Shown in pieces: positions 1 to 6,317 of a stretch of DNA of 17,989 bases. The translations under genes were made by a program, and so were the position numbers. The notes under the pieces are model-generated. The model searched no databases, had not been told where the DNA came from, and saw only the letters and a list, made by a program, of their open reading frames with translations. The stretch is from CAYJHC01 sp964370035 (GTDB taxonomy: Bacteria; Bacillota; Clostridia; Peptostreptococcales; Anaerovoracaceae): assembly GCA_964370035.1 (NCBI GenBank), contig CAYJGT010000027.1, positions 1 to 17,989 of the forward strand, read 5' to 3'. Each line of letters opens with the position of its first letter. The stretch's first letter is position 1.

Positions 1-2
1 TG

Positions 3-8
3 TAAAAT
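3..8 (+). promoter_or_regulatory. possible -10 box for the YdbC-like gene
   Basis: TAAAAT lies about 50 bases before the ATG at 59 and matches TATAAT at five of six positions. The -35 region falls outside the window, so the promoter cannot be confirmed. The same 13-mer that contains it (TGTAAAATAATGG) recurs at 348-360, upstream of the next gene. Confidence 0.2.
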
Positions 9-58
9 AATGGAAACTGACTCCTCTTACAAATTAGAAAGAAGTAAAGGAGAGAACC

Positions 59-289
59 ATGAGTGAAAAAAATGAATTTTCGTTTGAAATCGTAGAAGAG
101 ATTGGAGTGATCCAAACTTATGCATCCGGTTGGTCTAAAGAGATTAACCTAGTTTCGTGGAATGAAGGGAATCCTAAATATGATATTCGGGACTGGGATA
201 AAGAGCATAAGCACATGAGTAGGGGGATTACCCTACATAAGGAGGAAATTGACTCCTTAAAAGAAATTTTAGAGAAAAAAATATCCTAA
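59..289 (+). CDS. YdbC/PC4-like small nucleic-acid-binding protein
   Basis: This is a complete 76-residue cytoplasmic protein. Its sequence resembles the bacterial YdbC family, which has the fold of the eukaryotic single-strand-DNA-binding coactivator PC4. Family-like landmarks are the N-terminal FEIVEEIG strand (9-16), GWSKEINLVSWN (24-35), the KYDIRDW block (40-46), and GITL followed by a C-terminal helix (56-75). Known family members bind single-stranded DNA; a role here is inferred, and the physiological function of bacterial YdbC proteins is poorly defined. The ATG is preceded by AAAGGAG (46-52) at normal spacing. The gene stands alone, followed by its own terminator, so it is probably monocistronic or the last gene of a transcript that begins before the window. 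Confidence 0.8.
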   Translation: MSEKNEFSFEIVEEIGVIQTYASGWSKEINLVSWNEGNPKYDIRDWDKEHKHMSRGITLHKEEIDSLKEILEKKIS

Positions 290-301
290 CCATACAAATA
301 G

Positions 302-340
302 GAAAAAGCTGTTAATAAAGTTAATAGCTTTTTTCTATTT
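302..340 (+). terminator. Rho-independent terminator after the YdbC-like gene
   Basis: The arms AAAAAGCTGTTAA (303-315) and TTAATAGCTTTTTT (321-334) pair with one G-U wobble around a 5-nt loop and run into a T-rich tail. It begins 13 bases after the stop codon. Confidence 0.8.
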
Positions 341-369
341 TGTTTTATGTAAAATAATGGTATTATTAT
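340..369 (+). promoter_or_regulatory. weak candidate promoter for the kinase gene
   Basis: TTGTTT (340-345) and TATTAT (364-369) are separated by 18 bases. A second overlapping TATTAT at 361-366 gives a 15-base spacing. The -35 match is poor. The position, between the preceding terminator and the next gene, is the main support. The predicted leader would be about 105 nt. Confidence 0.25.
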
Positions 370-480
370 AAAAGGATGGCTGCACTTCTAGATTGGTATA
401 GTATTTTAAAAGATGGAATTTAGCAATAAGTTTTTTAGGAAATATATCTAGGTTTAGATGAATAAATAAGGGGGAAGGCA

Positions 481-2151
481 ATGAATATAAAAATAAATAT
501 AGTTTATAAGAATGAGAGAATAGAGAAAGAAGTTAAGAGTGGAACATATTTGTGGAAGATAGCCAAAGAATGCAGTGAAGCAGGATTGGGAGTAGGACCT
601 TTTTTATTATGTGAAATTGAAGGAAAGTACATAAGTCTAGATACTGAAATTAAAAAATCTTGTCAGATAATATTGATGGACTATACTAGTCAAGCTGCCT
701 ATGTGGTTTACCAAAATAGTATAATGGCTTTACTTTTTTATTCGGCAAAAAACATTCTTGGCAACAAGGAAGTTTATGTAAGAAACACATTGTCTGGAGG
801 AGTTTATTGCGAAATTCAAGACTATAATATGATTGATGAAGGATTGGTATCTGAATTAGAGAAGGAAATGAAACTAGCGGTAAAAAAGAATTTCAGTATA
901 AAAGTTCAAAATGTTTGGGGAGAAGAAGGGGAAAGTATTCTTGAAAAAGAAGGCGTTAACTATAGCAAAGAGCAGTTTAAAATTGCTACAGAGGAGTTCC
1001 CGCTAAAATTTTGCAATTTAAATGGATATAAGGATGTTGTTTACTCGGAGTTGGTTCCTTTTACAGGGATGCTAGAAAAGTTTTCGGTAACTCCATATAA
1101 AAAAGGGTTAATTGTGAGAGGTGCTGATGACAAGGAAAATTTTGAAATAACCCCTTTTGAAGCAGAAGATAATATATATAATGCCTTTGACCAAGAAACT
1201 GAATGGGCTGAAATGTTAGAAATTACTTATGTTGATGAATTGAACTCTTTTGTAAAGAATGGAGAAATTAAAGAAAAGATATTATTAGCTGAAGCTTTTC
1301 ATCAACAGAAACTTGTAAATATTACTGAAGAAATTCTAAGGAAAGGAAAGAGAATAGTCTTTATTTCAGGACCGTCTTCTTCAGGAAAAACAACAACAGC
1401 AAAGAGGGTAATACTTCAGCTTAAAGTAAATGGACATAATCCTATGTATATAGGAACTGATGATTATTTTTTAGAAAGACATCAACAGCCCAAAGACAAA
1501 AATGGGGAGTATGATTTTGATAAGGGTCTTGAAAACATGGATGTGGACCTTTTTGCAAATAATATGAATGACCTTCTTAATGGAAAAGAAGTTGATATTC
1601 CGATTTACGACTTTGTAAATGGAAAAAAAATATTTGGCACTAGAATTAGTAGAATAGACAAAGATGAATTAATAGTAATTGAGGGGATTCATGCATTAAA
1701 TAAAGAATTATTAAAAGGTATAAGTGAAGATCTAAAATATAAAATATATATAAGCCCTTTAACTCAGCTGAATATAGATAAACATAATAGAGTATCAACT
1801 AGAGATTCTAGGTTAATGAGAAGAATAATAAGAGATAATGCCCATAGGAACTACAAAGCTAAAAACACAATAGAAACTTGGCCTAAGGTAAAGCTGGGAG
1901 AGGAGAAAAATGTGTTTCCTGGAAACAAAGAAGCTAATGTGGTGTTTAATTCGTCTTTAATTTATGAATATGGGGTTTTGAGAAAATATGTTGAGCCATT
2001 ACTTATGGAAGTTGAACCTAGTGATGCATCGTACGCAGAAGCTAGAAGATTATTAGATTTTATTCGAAAGATAGAAATTATAGATGACGAAACAGCAATA
2101 AGTAACGCATCCTTATTGAGAGAATTTATCGGAGGGAGCGTTTTTAGTTAG
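481..2151 (+). CDS. TGS-like domain fused to uridine-kinase-type nucleoside kinase
   Basis: This 556-residue cytoplasmic protein has a C-terminal half of the uridine kinase/phosphoribulokinase P-loop family. The Walker A motif GPSSSGKTT is at about 297-305, an acidic GTDDYF block at 325-330 follows the next strand, and VIEGIHAL at about 399-406 matches the Walker-B-like strand. The N-terminal 65 residues look like a TGS/ubiquitin-like domain. The middle part (about 70-270) resembles the second-additional-domain region of threonyl-tRNA synthetases. Bacterial proteins with this layout are usually annotated as putative uridine or nucleoside kinases; the true phosphate acceptor is not shown by the sequence. 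The role is inferred as NTP-dependent phosphorylation of a nucleoside or similar substrate in pyrimidine salvage. GGGGAAGG just before the ATG supports this start. It is flanked by terminators on both sides, so it is monocistronic. Confidence 0.8.
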   Translation: MNIKINIVYKNERIEKEVKSGTYLWKIAKECSEAGLGVGPFLLCEIEGKYISLDTEIKKSCQIILMDYTSQAAYVVYQNSIMALLFYSAKNILGNKEVYVRNTLSGGVYCEIQDYNMIDEGLVSELEKEMKLAVKKNFSIKVQNVWGEEGESILEKEGVNYSKEQFKIATEEFPLKFCNLNGYKDVVYSELVPFTGMLEKFSVTPYKKGLIVRGADDKENFEITPFEAEDNIYNAFDQETEWAEMLEITYVDELNSFVKNGEIKEKILLAEAFHQQKLVNITEEILRKGKRIVFISGPSSSGKTTTAKRVILQLKVNGHNPMYIGTDDYFLERHQQPKDKNGEYDFDKGLENMDVDLFANNMNDLLNGKEVDIPIYDFVNGKKIFGTRISRIDKDELIVIEGIHALNKELLKGISEDLKYKIYISPLTQLNIDKHNRVSTRDSRLMRRIIRDNAHRNYKAKNTIETWPKVKLGEEKNVFPGNKEANVVFNSSLIYEYGVLRKYVEPLLMEVEPSDASYAEARRLLDFIRKIEIIDDETAISNASLLREFIGGSVFS

Positions 2152-2169
2152 ACGGGAAGGATCTTTTAG

Positions 2170-2212
2170 AAGTTCTTGATTTGCAAGACATGTAAATCAA
2201 GAGCTTTTTTCC
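2170..2212 (+). terminator. Rho-independent terminator after the kinase gene
   Basis: AGTTCTTGATTT (2171-2182) pairs with AAATCAAGAGCT (2194-2205), giving a 12-bp stem with one G-U pair and an 11-nt loop. The stem is followed by six T residues (2205-2210). Confidence 0.85.
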
Positions 2213-2445
2213 TTGAAAAAATTGAATTGTTGATAATTTGAAGTTGGTGTTTTTCTCATTTGTAGATTTAACTTTGTTGTGATAAAAGTTATACGAACAT
2301 GTATATCAGGCGAATGCTATTGCAGGCATCAGCATATCTGGAAGTGAGAAGAGTTTTATAATTAGAGAAATGGTGGATTAGGCTTATTTTGATTAGAAGT
2401 TTCAGTTGAAATGATTTGTAAGGAAATGGATTATAAACGGAATTG

Positions 2446-2469
2446 TAGATGTGCTTCTTGGCACATTTA
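2446..2469. repeat. 9-bp inverted repeat, possible operator
   Basis: TAGATGTGC (2446-2454) and GCACATTTA (2461-2469) pair over nine positions, with one G-T, around a 6-base centre. No T-tract follows, so it is not a terminator. It overlaps the place where the -35 box of the TATAAT at 2488 would lie, which would suit a repressor site. Confidence 0.35.
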
Positions 2470-2493
2470 AAGAAAATTGAACTTTGATATAAT
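2466..2493 (+). promoter_or_regulatory. candidate promoter for the unknown gene pair
   Basis: A consensus -10 box TATAAT (2488-2493) is preceded by TG at the extended -10 position (2485-2486). The best -35 is a weak TTTAAA (2466-2471) with a 16-base spacing. The extended -10 could offset the poor -35. The distance to the ATG at 2603 gives a leader of about 100 nt. Confidence 0.4.
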
Positions 2494-2602
2494 TAATGTG
2501 TAAAGATTAATTCAAGGAAGATCATATAATGGTGATTAAAGTTGTTCGAACTATTCTGCTAAAGGATAGAATTATGAGAATAAATTTGAAAGGAAGTGGA
2601 AA

Positions 2603-3421
2603 ATGTATACAATGGAAAAATCCCGTCTTCTTTATGAGAGAATGGCTAAACGGATGGAGGAGTCCGATAAAGAAATACATCAAGCAAAAGTGTATAGAGA
2701 AATTTTAGAGATGATGAAAGATTATGATGATTTGGAAATCTTTATGACTGAATTAGAATCTTCCTCTCTTTATCTAGCGCCGAGTTATGCAATAGTAAAA
2801 GACAAGTGTGAAGCGTATAGGCTGGCAGCAATTGAAAATGAGATGATGGATGTTGCAAAAATATATGAAGATAAGTTGATTGAATTGGAAGAAAATCCTG
2901 TTGCAGTTATGGAGCCAGGGTTTTATAGTAAAGCGGGATATTTAAAGGGTAAATACTTAGAGAAAATGCAAGATTTTGTAAAGCTTTATATGGCTTATTA
3001 CCAGTTAAAGATTGCAAAAGCAGGAAGTGAAGGGACATATATTGAAGAACTTAATACTTATGTAAATAAACTGAGTAGTTACAGTGGCCTTGGAAAGTTT
3101 GATGGTGATTTTGCGCAAGTTTCAAGATTGAAGGAGTATAGAGCCCTTATTCCAGCTACTGATGAAGGCTATGATAAATTTATTGAAGAAACGGAAAAGT
3201 TTTTAATTACTTCTCCTAACTATACTGAAGAGAGTAAAATAGCATCTCATCGAACTCAAGAGGCTTGGGAGGAAATAAATAAGAATAAAGCAGAAATAAT
3301 TTTATCTCTCGAAGAGAATACTATTGCTAAAACGAAGTATGCATTAGAAATATATCTTCCGCCAAAGGATACAGCAGGAAGCTATAGTTATGTTCATGAG
3401 GAGGTGAAAGACTATGAATAG
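2603..3421 (+). CDS. unknown helical protein, first of a coupled pair
   Basis: I do not recognise this family. The 272-residue product has no signal peptide or membrane segment and should be cytoplasmic. It is rich in Glu, Lys and Tyr and looks almost entirely alpha-helical, with helix-sized blocks at about 1-45 and 60-95 that recall TPR-like or coiled-coil repeats, but no repeat consensus is clear. There is one cysteine and no obvious catalytic motif. AGGAAGTGG (2591-2599) precedes the ATG; a second in-frame ATG at codon 4 is a less likely start. Its last eight bases overlap the next gene, so the two are almost certainly co-translated and probably act together (inference). Base composition and codon style look like the neighbouring genes, giving no sign of recent transfer. 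Confidence 0.75.
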   Translation: MYTMEKSRLLYERMAKRMEESDKEIHQAKVYREILEMMKDYDDLEIFMTELESSSLYLAPSYAIVKDKCEAYRLAAIENEMMDVAKIYEDKLIELEENPVAVMEPGFYSKAGYLKGKYLEKMQDFVKLYMAYYQLKIAKAGSEGTYIEELNTYVNKLSSYSGLGKFDGDFAQVSRLKEYRALIPATDEGYDKFIEETEKFLITSPNYTEESKIASHRTQEAWEEINKNKAEIILSLEENTIAKTKYALEIYLPPKDTAGSYSYVHEEVKDYE

Positions 3422-4688
3422 TGTTGTTTTAGATATGGCAAAAGCACAACTGGCTTCTTTTGATTATATTGAAATAAAATCAGCAGAACATAAAGGTGAA
3501 GTAGAGGCGTTAAAGGAAAAAGTCCTTGCTCTCGCTAATCAAATTGAAGATCCTATGGCGTTTTATGAAAAATTCGCGGCCAGCGGGTACCAAGAGGAAG
3601 TAATGAATTTAGTGACAAAGATTTCTATGGAAGGGATGAACCTTGGCGGTATTGCTGAAACTGAAGAAGTACAAAGCGATGAAGCACTTTTCCAGGAAGG
3701 AAGGGAAGAGTCTGCATTAAGTGGTAATATAAATTCAAATAATGGGAAGAGTCCCCTTGATAAGATCCCTAGTGTTAAAGCCTTTTTGGCTCAATATGAA
3801 GCTCCTTATGAAACAGTAAAGGCGTTAGGCTATAAGAATAGGACTGAAGGTGCATATGAAGACTTATTATCTGTTGCTGTTAAAACAGATAATATGCAAG
3901 ACGCCCAATTGATTTTTGAAGATGAACAGCTTCTTTGGAACTTAGTTGCGATGGATTACCTTGATATTTATGAAACATTACACGTTGCTACTGATCCGCT
4001 GTATCTTCACTTGCATAAGCAATTTGGAATGTACGCGAAGAATTATATGAATGCAAAAAGCGATGCAGAAATAACATACCTTACAGAAAAAATGGAGTAT
4101 CCCAAAATAGAAATGGCTTCTAAAGAAACTTCGCTAATGAATATACTGTTGGTTTTAGGTAAAACATTTGAGTCTTATTGCCAAAATAAGTTGGCGATTT
4201 GGAAATGGGAATCGGATGAACATGTAAAAGTTGCAATAGGTAATATTGAAAGTGCTAGAGTAACAATGCCTAGAATATTAGCTTTTATTAAAGAACAATT
4301 TGATTTGACATTCGACAATATTATCGACACAGAAGGTCTAAAAGTATATATGCAATATCCAGAATATTACGATGGATTGTTTAGAGTAAAAGTCTTTCCG
4401 CATCACCAAAATTTTGAAGCCTTTAGGTGGATACTAAAGAACGAGATATTAACAGATAAACCACTTGCGGAGATTTTAAAAAGTTCGCCAGAAAAAGTTT
4501 GGTGGCCAGCGTTTGAGGGGAATCGTAAAGAAGAGTACAGAAAGAGTTACGAAGGTCTTATAAAAGAGATTAATAAAGACATACTATACTTTAAATATGA
4601 AGATGATGCAGGATTAAAAACTGCTGAATCTGTCCAATTGAAAGAAGATGCAAAGAATTGGATAGATAGTGTAAAAGAAAAGGTGTAA
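3414..4688 (+). CDS. unknown protein, second of a coupled pair
   Basis: I do not recognise this 424-residue protein. It starts inside the preceding gene, with GAGGAGGTG just upstream of the ATG in that gene's coding sequence. No signal peptide or membrane segment is visible. The N-terminal part (about 1-85) is helical. A low-complexity acidic/Asn-Ser linker follows (about 86-115, with SGNINSNNGKSP), then a larger helical region with aromatic-rich patches, such as YLDIYETLHVATDPLYLHLH in the middle and WWPAFEGNRKEEYRKSY near the C-terminus. There is one cysteine and no nucleotide-binding or metal-binding motif that I can identify. The layout suggests a two-domain structural or binding protein working with the 2603-3421 product (inference). 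maf follows 136 bases later with no clear terminator between, so the three may share a transcript. Confidence 0.75.
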   Translation: MNSVVLDMAKAQLASFDYIEIKSAEHKGEVEALKEKVLALANQIEDPMAFYEKFAASGYQEEVMNLVTKISMEGMNLGGIAETEEVQSDEALFQEGREESALSGNINSNNGKSPLDKIPSVKAFLAQYEAPYETVKALGYKNRTEGAYEDLLSVAVKTDNMQDAQLIFEDEQLLWNLVAMDYLDIYETLHVATDPLYLHLHKQFGMYAKNYMNAKSDAEITYLTEKMEYPKIEMASKETSLMNILLVLGKTFESYCQNKLAIWKWESDEHVKVAIGNIESARVTMPRILAFIKEQFDLTFDNIIDTEGLKVYMQYPEYYDGLFRVKVFPHHQNFEAFRWILKNEILTDKPLAEILKSSPEKVWWPAFEGNRKEEYRKSYEGLIKEINKDILYFKYEDDAGLKTAESVQLKEDAKNWIDSVKEKV

Positions 4689-4824
4689 AGAAGGCAGTAG
4701 AAGTGTTGAATTAATAGAAAGTTACCGAAGAGTAATTAACATAAAATATGTAGGGTGGTTTAAAAATTTCGCTTGAAAAAGTAAATTATCCTACTGATTA
4801 GAGGAATAGTTAGAAAAGGGGATA

Positions 4825-5481
4825 ATGATGCAAATAATATTGGCAAGCCAATCGCCAAGAAGGAAAGAGTTAATGGAATCCATTGGTGTTAGCTTTTTTA
4901 CTATCAATGCTGATATTGATGAGAGAATAGATTATGACAAACCTCCTGAGGAAGAGGTGATTAGACTTGCTAATGAAAAGGCGGAGAAAGTTAGAAGGGA
5001 GATTCAGTTGGCTAATACCACAACTCAGCCTCAATATAGTAATTTAAAAAAGAATATAGAACAAAAGAGTGCTGGAGCCTCTGTTGATATGAAGTTTTCT
5101 AAAAATTTAATAGTTATAGGGGCGGATACTATAGTTGTGCTTGGGGAAGAAATACTTGGGAAGCCAGAAACAGAGGAAGAAGCCAGGAAAATGCTTTGGA
5201 AATTAAGTGGAACTACACATAAAGTTCTTACGGGGGTTGCTATACTGTCTGACGAAAAGGATATAAAATGGTGTGAAGTTTCATATGTTTCTTTTAAAGA
5301 ATTAAGCGAAGGAGAGATTGAGGAGTATATAAAGACAGGTAGTCCTATGGATAAGGCTGGGGCATATGGAATACAGGAAAAGTCCGATAAATTTGTTACA
5401 AAAATAAGAGGAGATTTTGACTCTATAGTTGGACTGCCAATTTCAAAGGTAGAAAAATATCTAAAGCAAATAATAAGCTGA
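4825..5481 (+). CDS. maf: Maf-family nucleotide pyrophosphatase
   Basis: Maf proteins hydrolyse non-canonical or pyrimidine nucleoside triphosphates to the monophosphate and pyrophosphate, and have been linked to septum inhibition in Bacillus. The substrate-binding SQSPRR is at 8-13, the catalytic-type Asp in IGADT at 101, GKPETEEEA at 112-120, THKVLTG at 131-137, and the YIKTGSPMDKAGAYGIQ signature at 168-184, which resembles the dTTP/UTP subgroup (YhdE-like). At 218 residues it is about 20-30 longer than usual. The excess lies between helix 2 and the IGADT strand (about 60-93), a polar Thr/Gln/Asn/Lys-rich insertion. Two adjacent ATG codons occur; the one at 4828 has better spacing to GGGG (4818-4821). 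A strong terminator follows. Confidence 0.93.
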   Translation: MMQIILASQSPRRKELMESIGVSFFTINADIDERIDYDKPPEEEVIRLANEKAEKVRREIQLANTTTQPQYSNLKKNIEQKSAGASVDMKFSKNLIVIGADTIVVLGEEILGKPETEEEARKMLWKLSGTTHKVLTGVAILSDEKDIKWCEVSYVSFKELSEGEIEEYIKTGSPMDKAGAYGIQEKSDKFVTKIRGDFDSIVGLPISKVEKYLKQIIS

Positions 5482-5505
5482 AACAAATATTGAAATAGCA
5501 ATAAG

Positions 5506-5546
5506 AAAAAAACTACGACAAATTAGACCTTGGCGTAGTTTTTTGT
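5506..5546 (+). terminator. Rho-independent terminator after maf
   Basis: An 11-bp perfect stem is formed by AAAAAACTACG (5507-5517) and CGTAGTTTTTT (5534-5544), with a 16-nt loop. It separates maf from the ribosomal operon. Confidence 0.85.
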
Positions 5547-5563
5547 TGGGCAAGGGAGTAAAA

Positions 5564-5584
5564 GAAACGCACGGAAGAGTGTTA
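5564..5584 (+). repeat. upstream copy of an S10-leader repeat
   Basis: GAAACGCACGG followed by three differing bases and AGTGT occurs here, before the promoter, and again at 5823-5843 inside the leader. A related TTGAAATAC follows in both places (5605-5613; TTGAAAATAC at 5857-5866). Confidence 0.5.
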
Positions 5585-5669
5585 GTACCTACAGTTGTAA
5601 TGTGTTGAAATACCTAATATTTAAATGAAAAAAACATGAAATTTATATTTTTTTTATTTAAAAAAAGTC

Positions 5670-5698
5670 TTGCATTTTAAAACTTATTAGGATATAAT
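5670..5698 (+). promoter_or_regulatory. main promoter of the S10-spc operon
   Basis: TTGCAT (5670-5675) and TATAAT (5693-5698) are separated by exactly 17 bases, matching the vegetative sigma-A consensus at four of six and six of six positions. A/T runs directly upstream (about 5637-5666) could serve as an UP element, as at strong growth-related promoters. Transcription is predicted to begin near 5705. Confidence 0.85.
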
Positions 5699-5704
5699 AT
5701 AAAA

Positions 5705-5937
5705 GCTTGTCAATAGGCGTAGAGACGGGAAGTTGCTGAGCTATCAGGTAATTTCCGTTGAGAATTGTCCCTGCAAGACAGGGGCGAGGGGCCGACAGTT
5801 GTTTTGGTGCGTTGCTGACAAGGAAACGCACGGTCAAGTGTAATAAATGAAAAACATTGAAAATACTTGCAAAACAAAAGGGAAGCGCCCTTGTACGAGA
5901 ATAGCGAAATAGTACAAAATAAAAAAAGGAGGCAAAA
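5705..5937 (+). promoter_or_regulatory. structured 5' leader of the S10-spc mRNA
   Basis: This 233-nt untranslated leader is richer in G+C than its surroundings and can form several hairpins. The first is ACGGGAA...TTTCCGT, extended by CTGA-GCTA-TCAG at its tip (5725-5758). The second is GTCCCTG with CAGGGGC around CAAGA (5767-5785). The third is GTGCGTT with AACGCAC (5807-5831). The last is TTGTAC with GTACAA (5891-5917), ending shortly before the AAGGAGG site. GTTGCTGA occurs twice (5732-5739, 5811-5818). In E. coli the S10 leader binds L4 for feedback control; a similar role here is inference, since I do not recognise this fold. Confidence 0.55.
5823..5843 (+). repeat. leader copy of the S10-leader repeat
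   Basis: This is the second copy of the GAAACGCACGG...AGTGT element also found at 5564-5584. Here its ACGCAC forms the 3' arm of the 5807-5831 hairpin, whereas the upstream copy has no matching 5' arm. Confidence 0.5.
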
Positions 5938-6249
5938 ATGAGCGAATTGCAAAAAATCAGAATCAAACTAAAAGCGTTTGATCACGCACTATTAGATCAA
6001 TCAGCAGCAAAGATTGTAGAAAGTGCAAAGAAAACTGGAGCAGAAGTTTCAGGTCCAATCCCTCTTCCAACAGAAAAGGAAGTGGTAACAATCATTAGAG
6101 CGGTACACAAGTACAAAGACAGCAGAGAACAGTTTGAGCAAAGAACACACAAAAGATTAATTGACATTACTGGAGCTACTGCAAAAACAACTGATGCAAT
6201 CACTAAGCTAGAATTACCAGCTGGCGTAAGCATCGAAATCAAACTATAG
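5938..6249 (+). CDS. rpsJ: 30S ribosomal protein S10
   Basis: The 103-residue product is the normal length and sequence for S10 (NusE). Landmarks are RIKLKAFDH near the N-terminus, GPIPLPTEKE (49-58), and the EQRTHKRLIDI block before the C-terminal strand. S10 sits in the 30S head and also joins NusB in transcription antitermination. The ATG follows a strong AAGGAGG (5927-5933). It opens the operon, after the long leader. A 68-base spacer to rplC is the largest gap in the S10 part of the cluster and holds pairing arms described separately. Confidence 0.97.
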   Translation: MSELQKIRIKLKAFDHALLDQSAAKIVESAKKTGAEVSGPIPLPTEKEVVTIIRAVHKYKDSREQFEQRTHKRLIDITGATAKTTDAITKLELPAGVSIEIKL

Positions 6250-6252
6250 GCG

Positions 6253-6292
6253 AAGGGAACTCCCCTTAGTATGATTACCACTAAGAGTAATC
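6253..6292 (+). promoter_or_regulatory. rpsJ-rplC spacer with alternative hairpins
   Basis: AAGGG (6253-6257) pairs with CCCTT (6263-6267). TTAGT (6266-6270) pairs with ACTAA (6280-6284), while GATTAC (6273-6278) pairs with GTAATC (6287-6292). The last two stems interlock and cannot be nested, so they are alternatives or a pseudoknot. No T-tract follows, arguing against termination. Confidence 0.35.
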
Positions 6293-6317
6293 CGCTGTAA
6301 GAAAAAAGGAGAAAAAT

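Larger units (their letters stand above)
2213..2602 (+). other. non-coding stretch before the unknown gene pair
   Basis: I see no convincing gene here on either strand. It holds small dyads (TATAC-N6-GTATA at 2290-2305; ATGCT-N12-AGCAT at 2314-2335), a 9-bp inverted repeat at 2446-2469, and two TATAAT boxes (2488-2493, 2525-2530). It also carries a degenerate direct repeat, AAAGTTATACGAAC (2285-2298) and AAAGTTGTTCGAAC (2538-2551), with 12 of 14 positions the same. It could be a regulatory leader or a decayed gene; the sequence does not decide. Confidence 0.5.

Noticed and set aside
2411..2470. 19-codon open frame ending in a Cys-rich peptide
   Set aside because: It lacks a ribosome binding site, is too short to judge, and its 3' end coincides with the inverted repeat.
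2459..2475. TGGCAC resembling the -24 half of a sigma-54 promoter
   Set aside because: No TTGC-type -12 element follows at the required spacing; the GGCAC belongs to the inverted repeat.
4727..4742. Possible hairpin after the second unknown gene
   Set aside because: The arms are short and imperfect and no T-tract follows, so it is not called a terminator.
5031..5501. Minus-strand open frame opposite maf (156 codons)
   Set aside because: Its Phe/Ser/Ile-rich composition is that of the complement of Lys/Glu-rich coding DNA. maf on the + strand has all family motifs.
5658..5966. Minus-strand open frames across the S10 promoter and leader
   Set aside because: They cross the main promoter and leader, have no ribosome binding site, and match no family.
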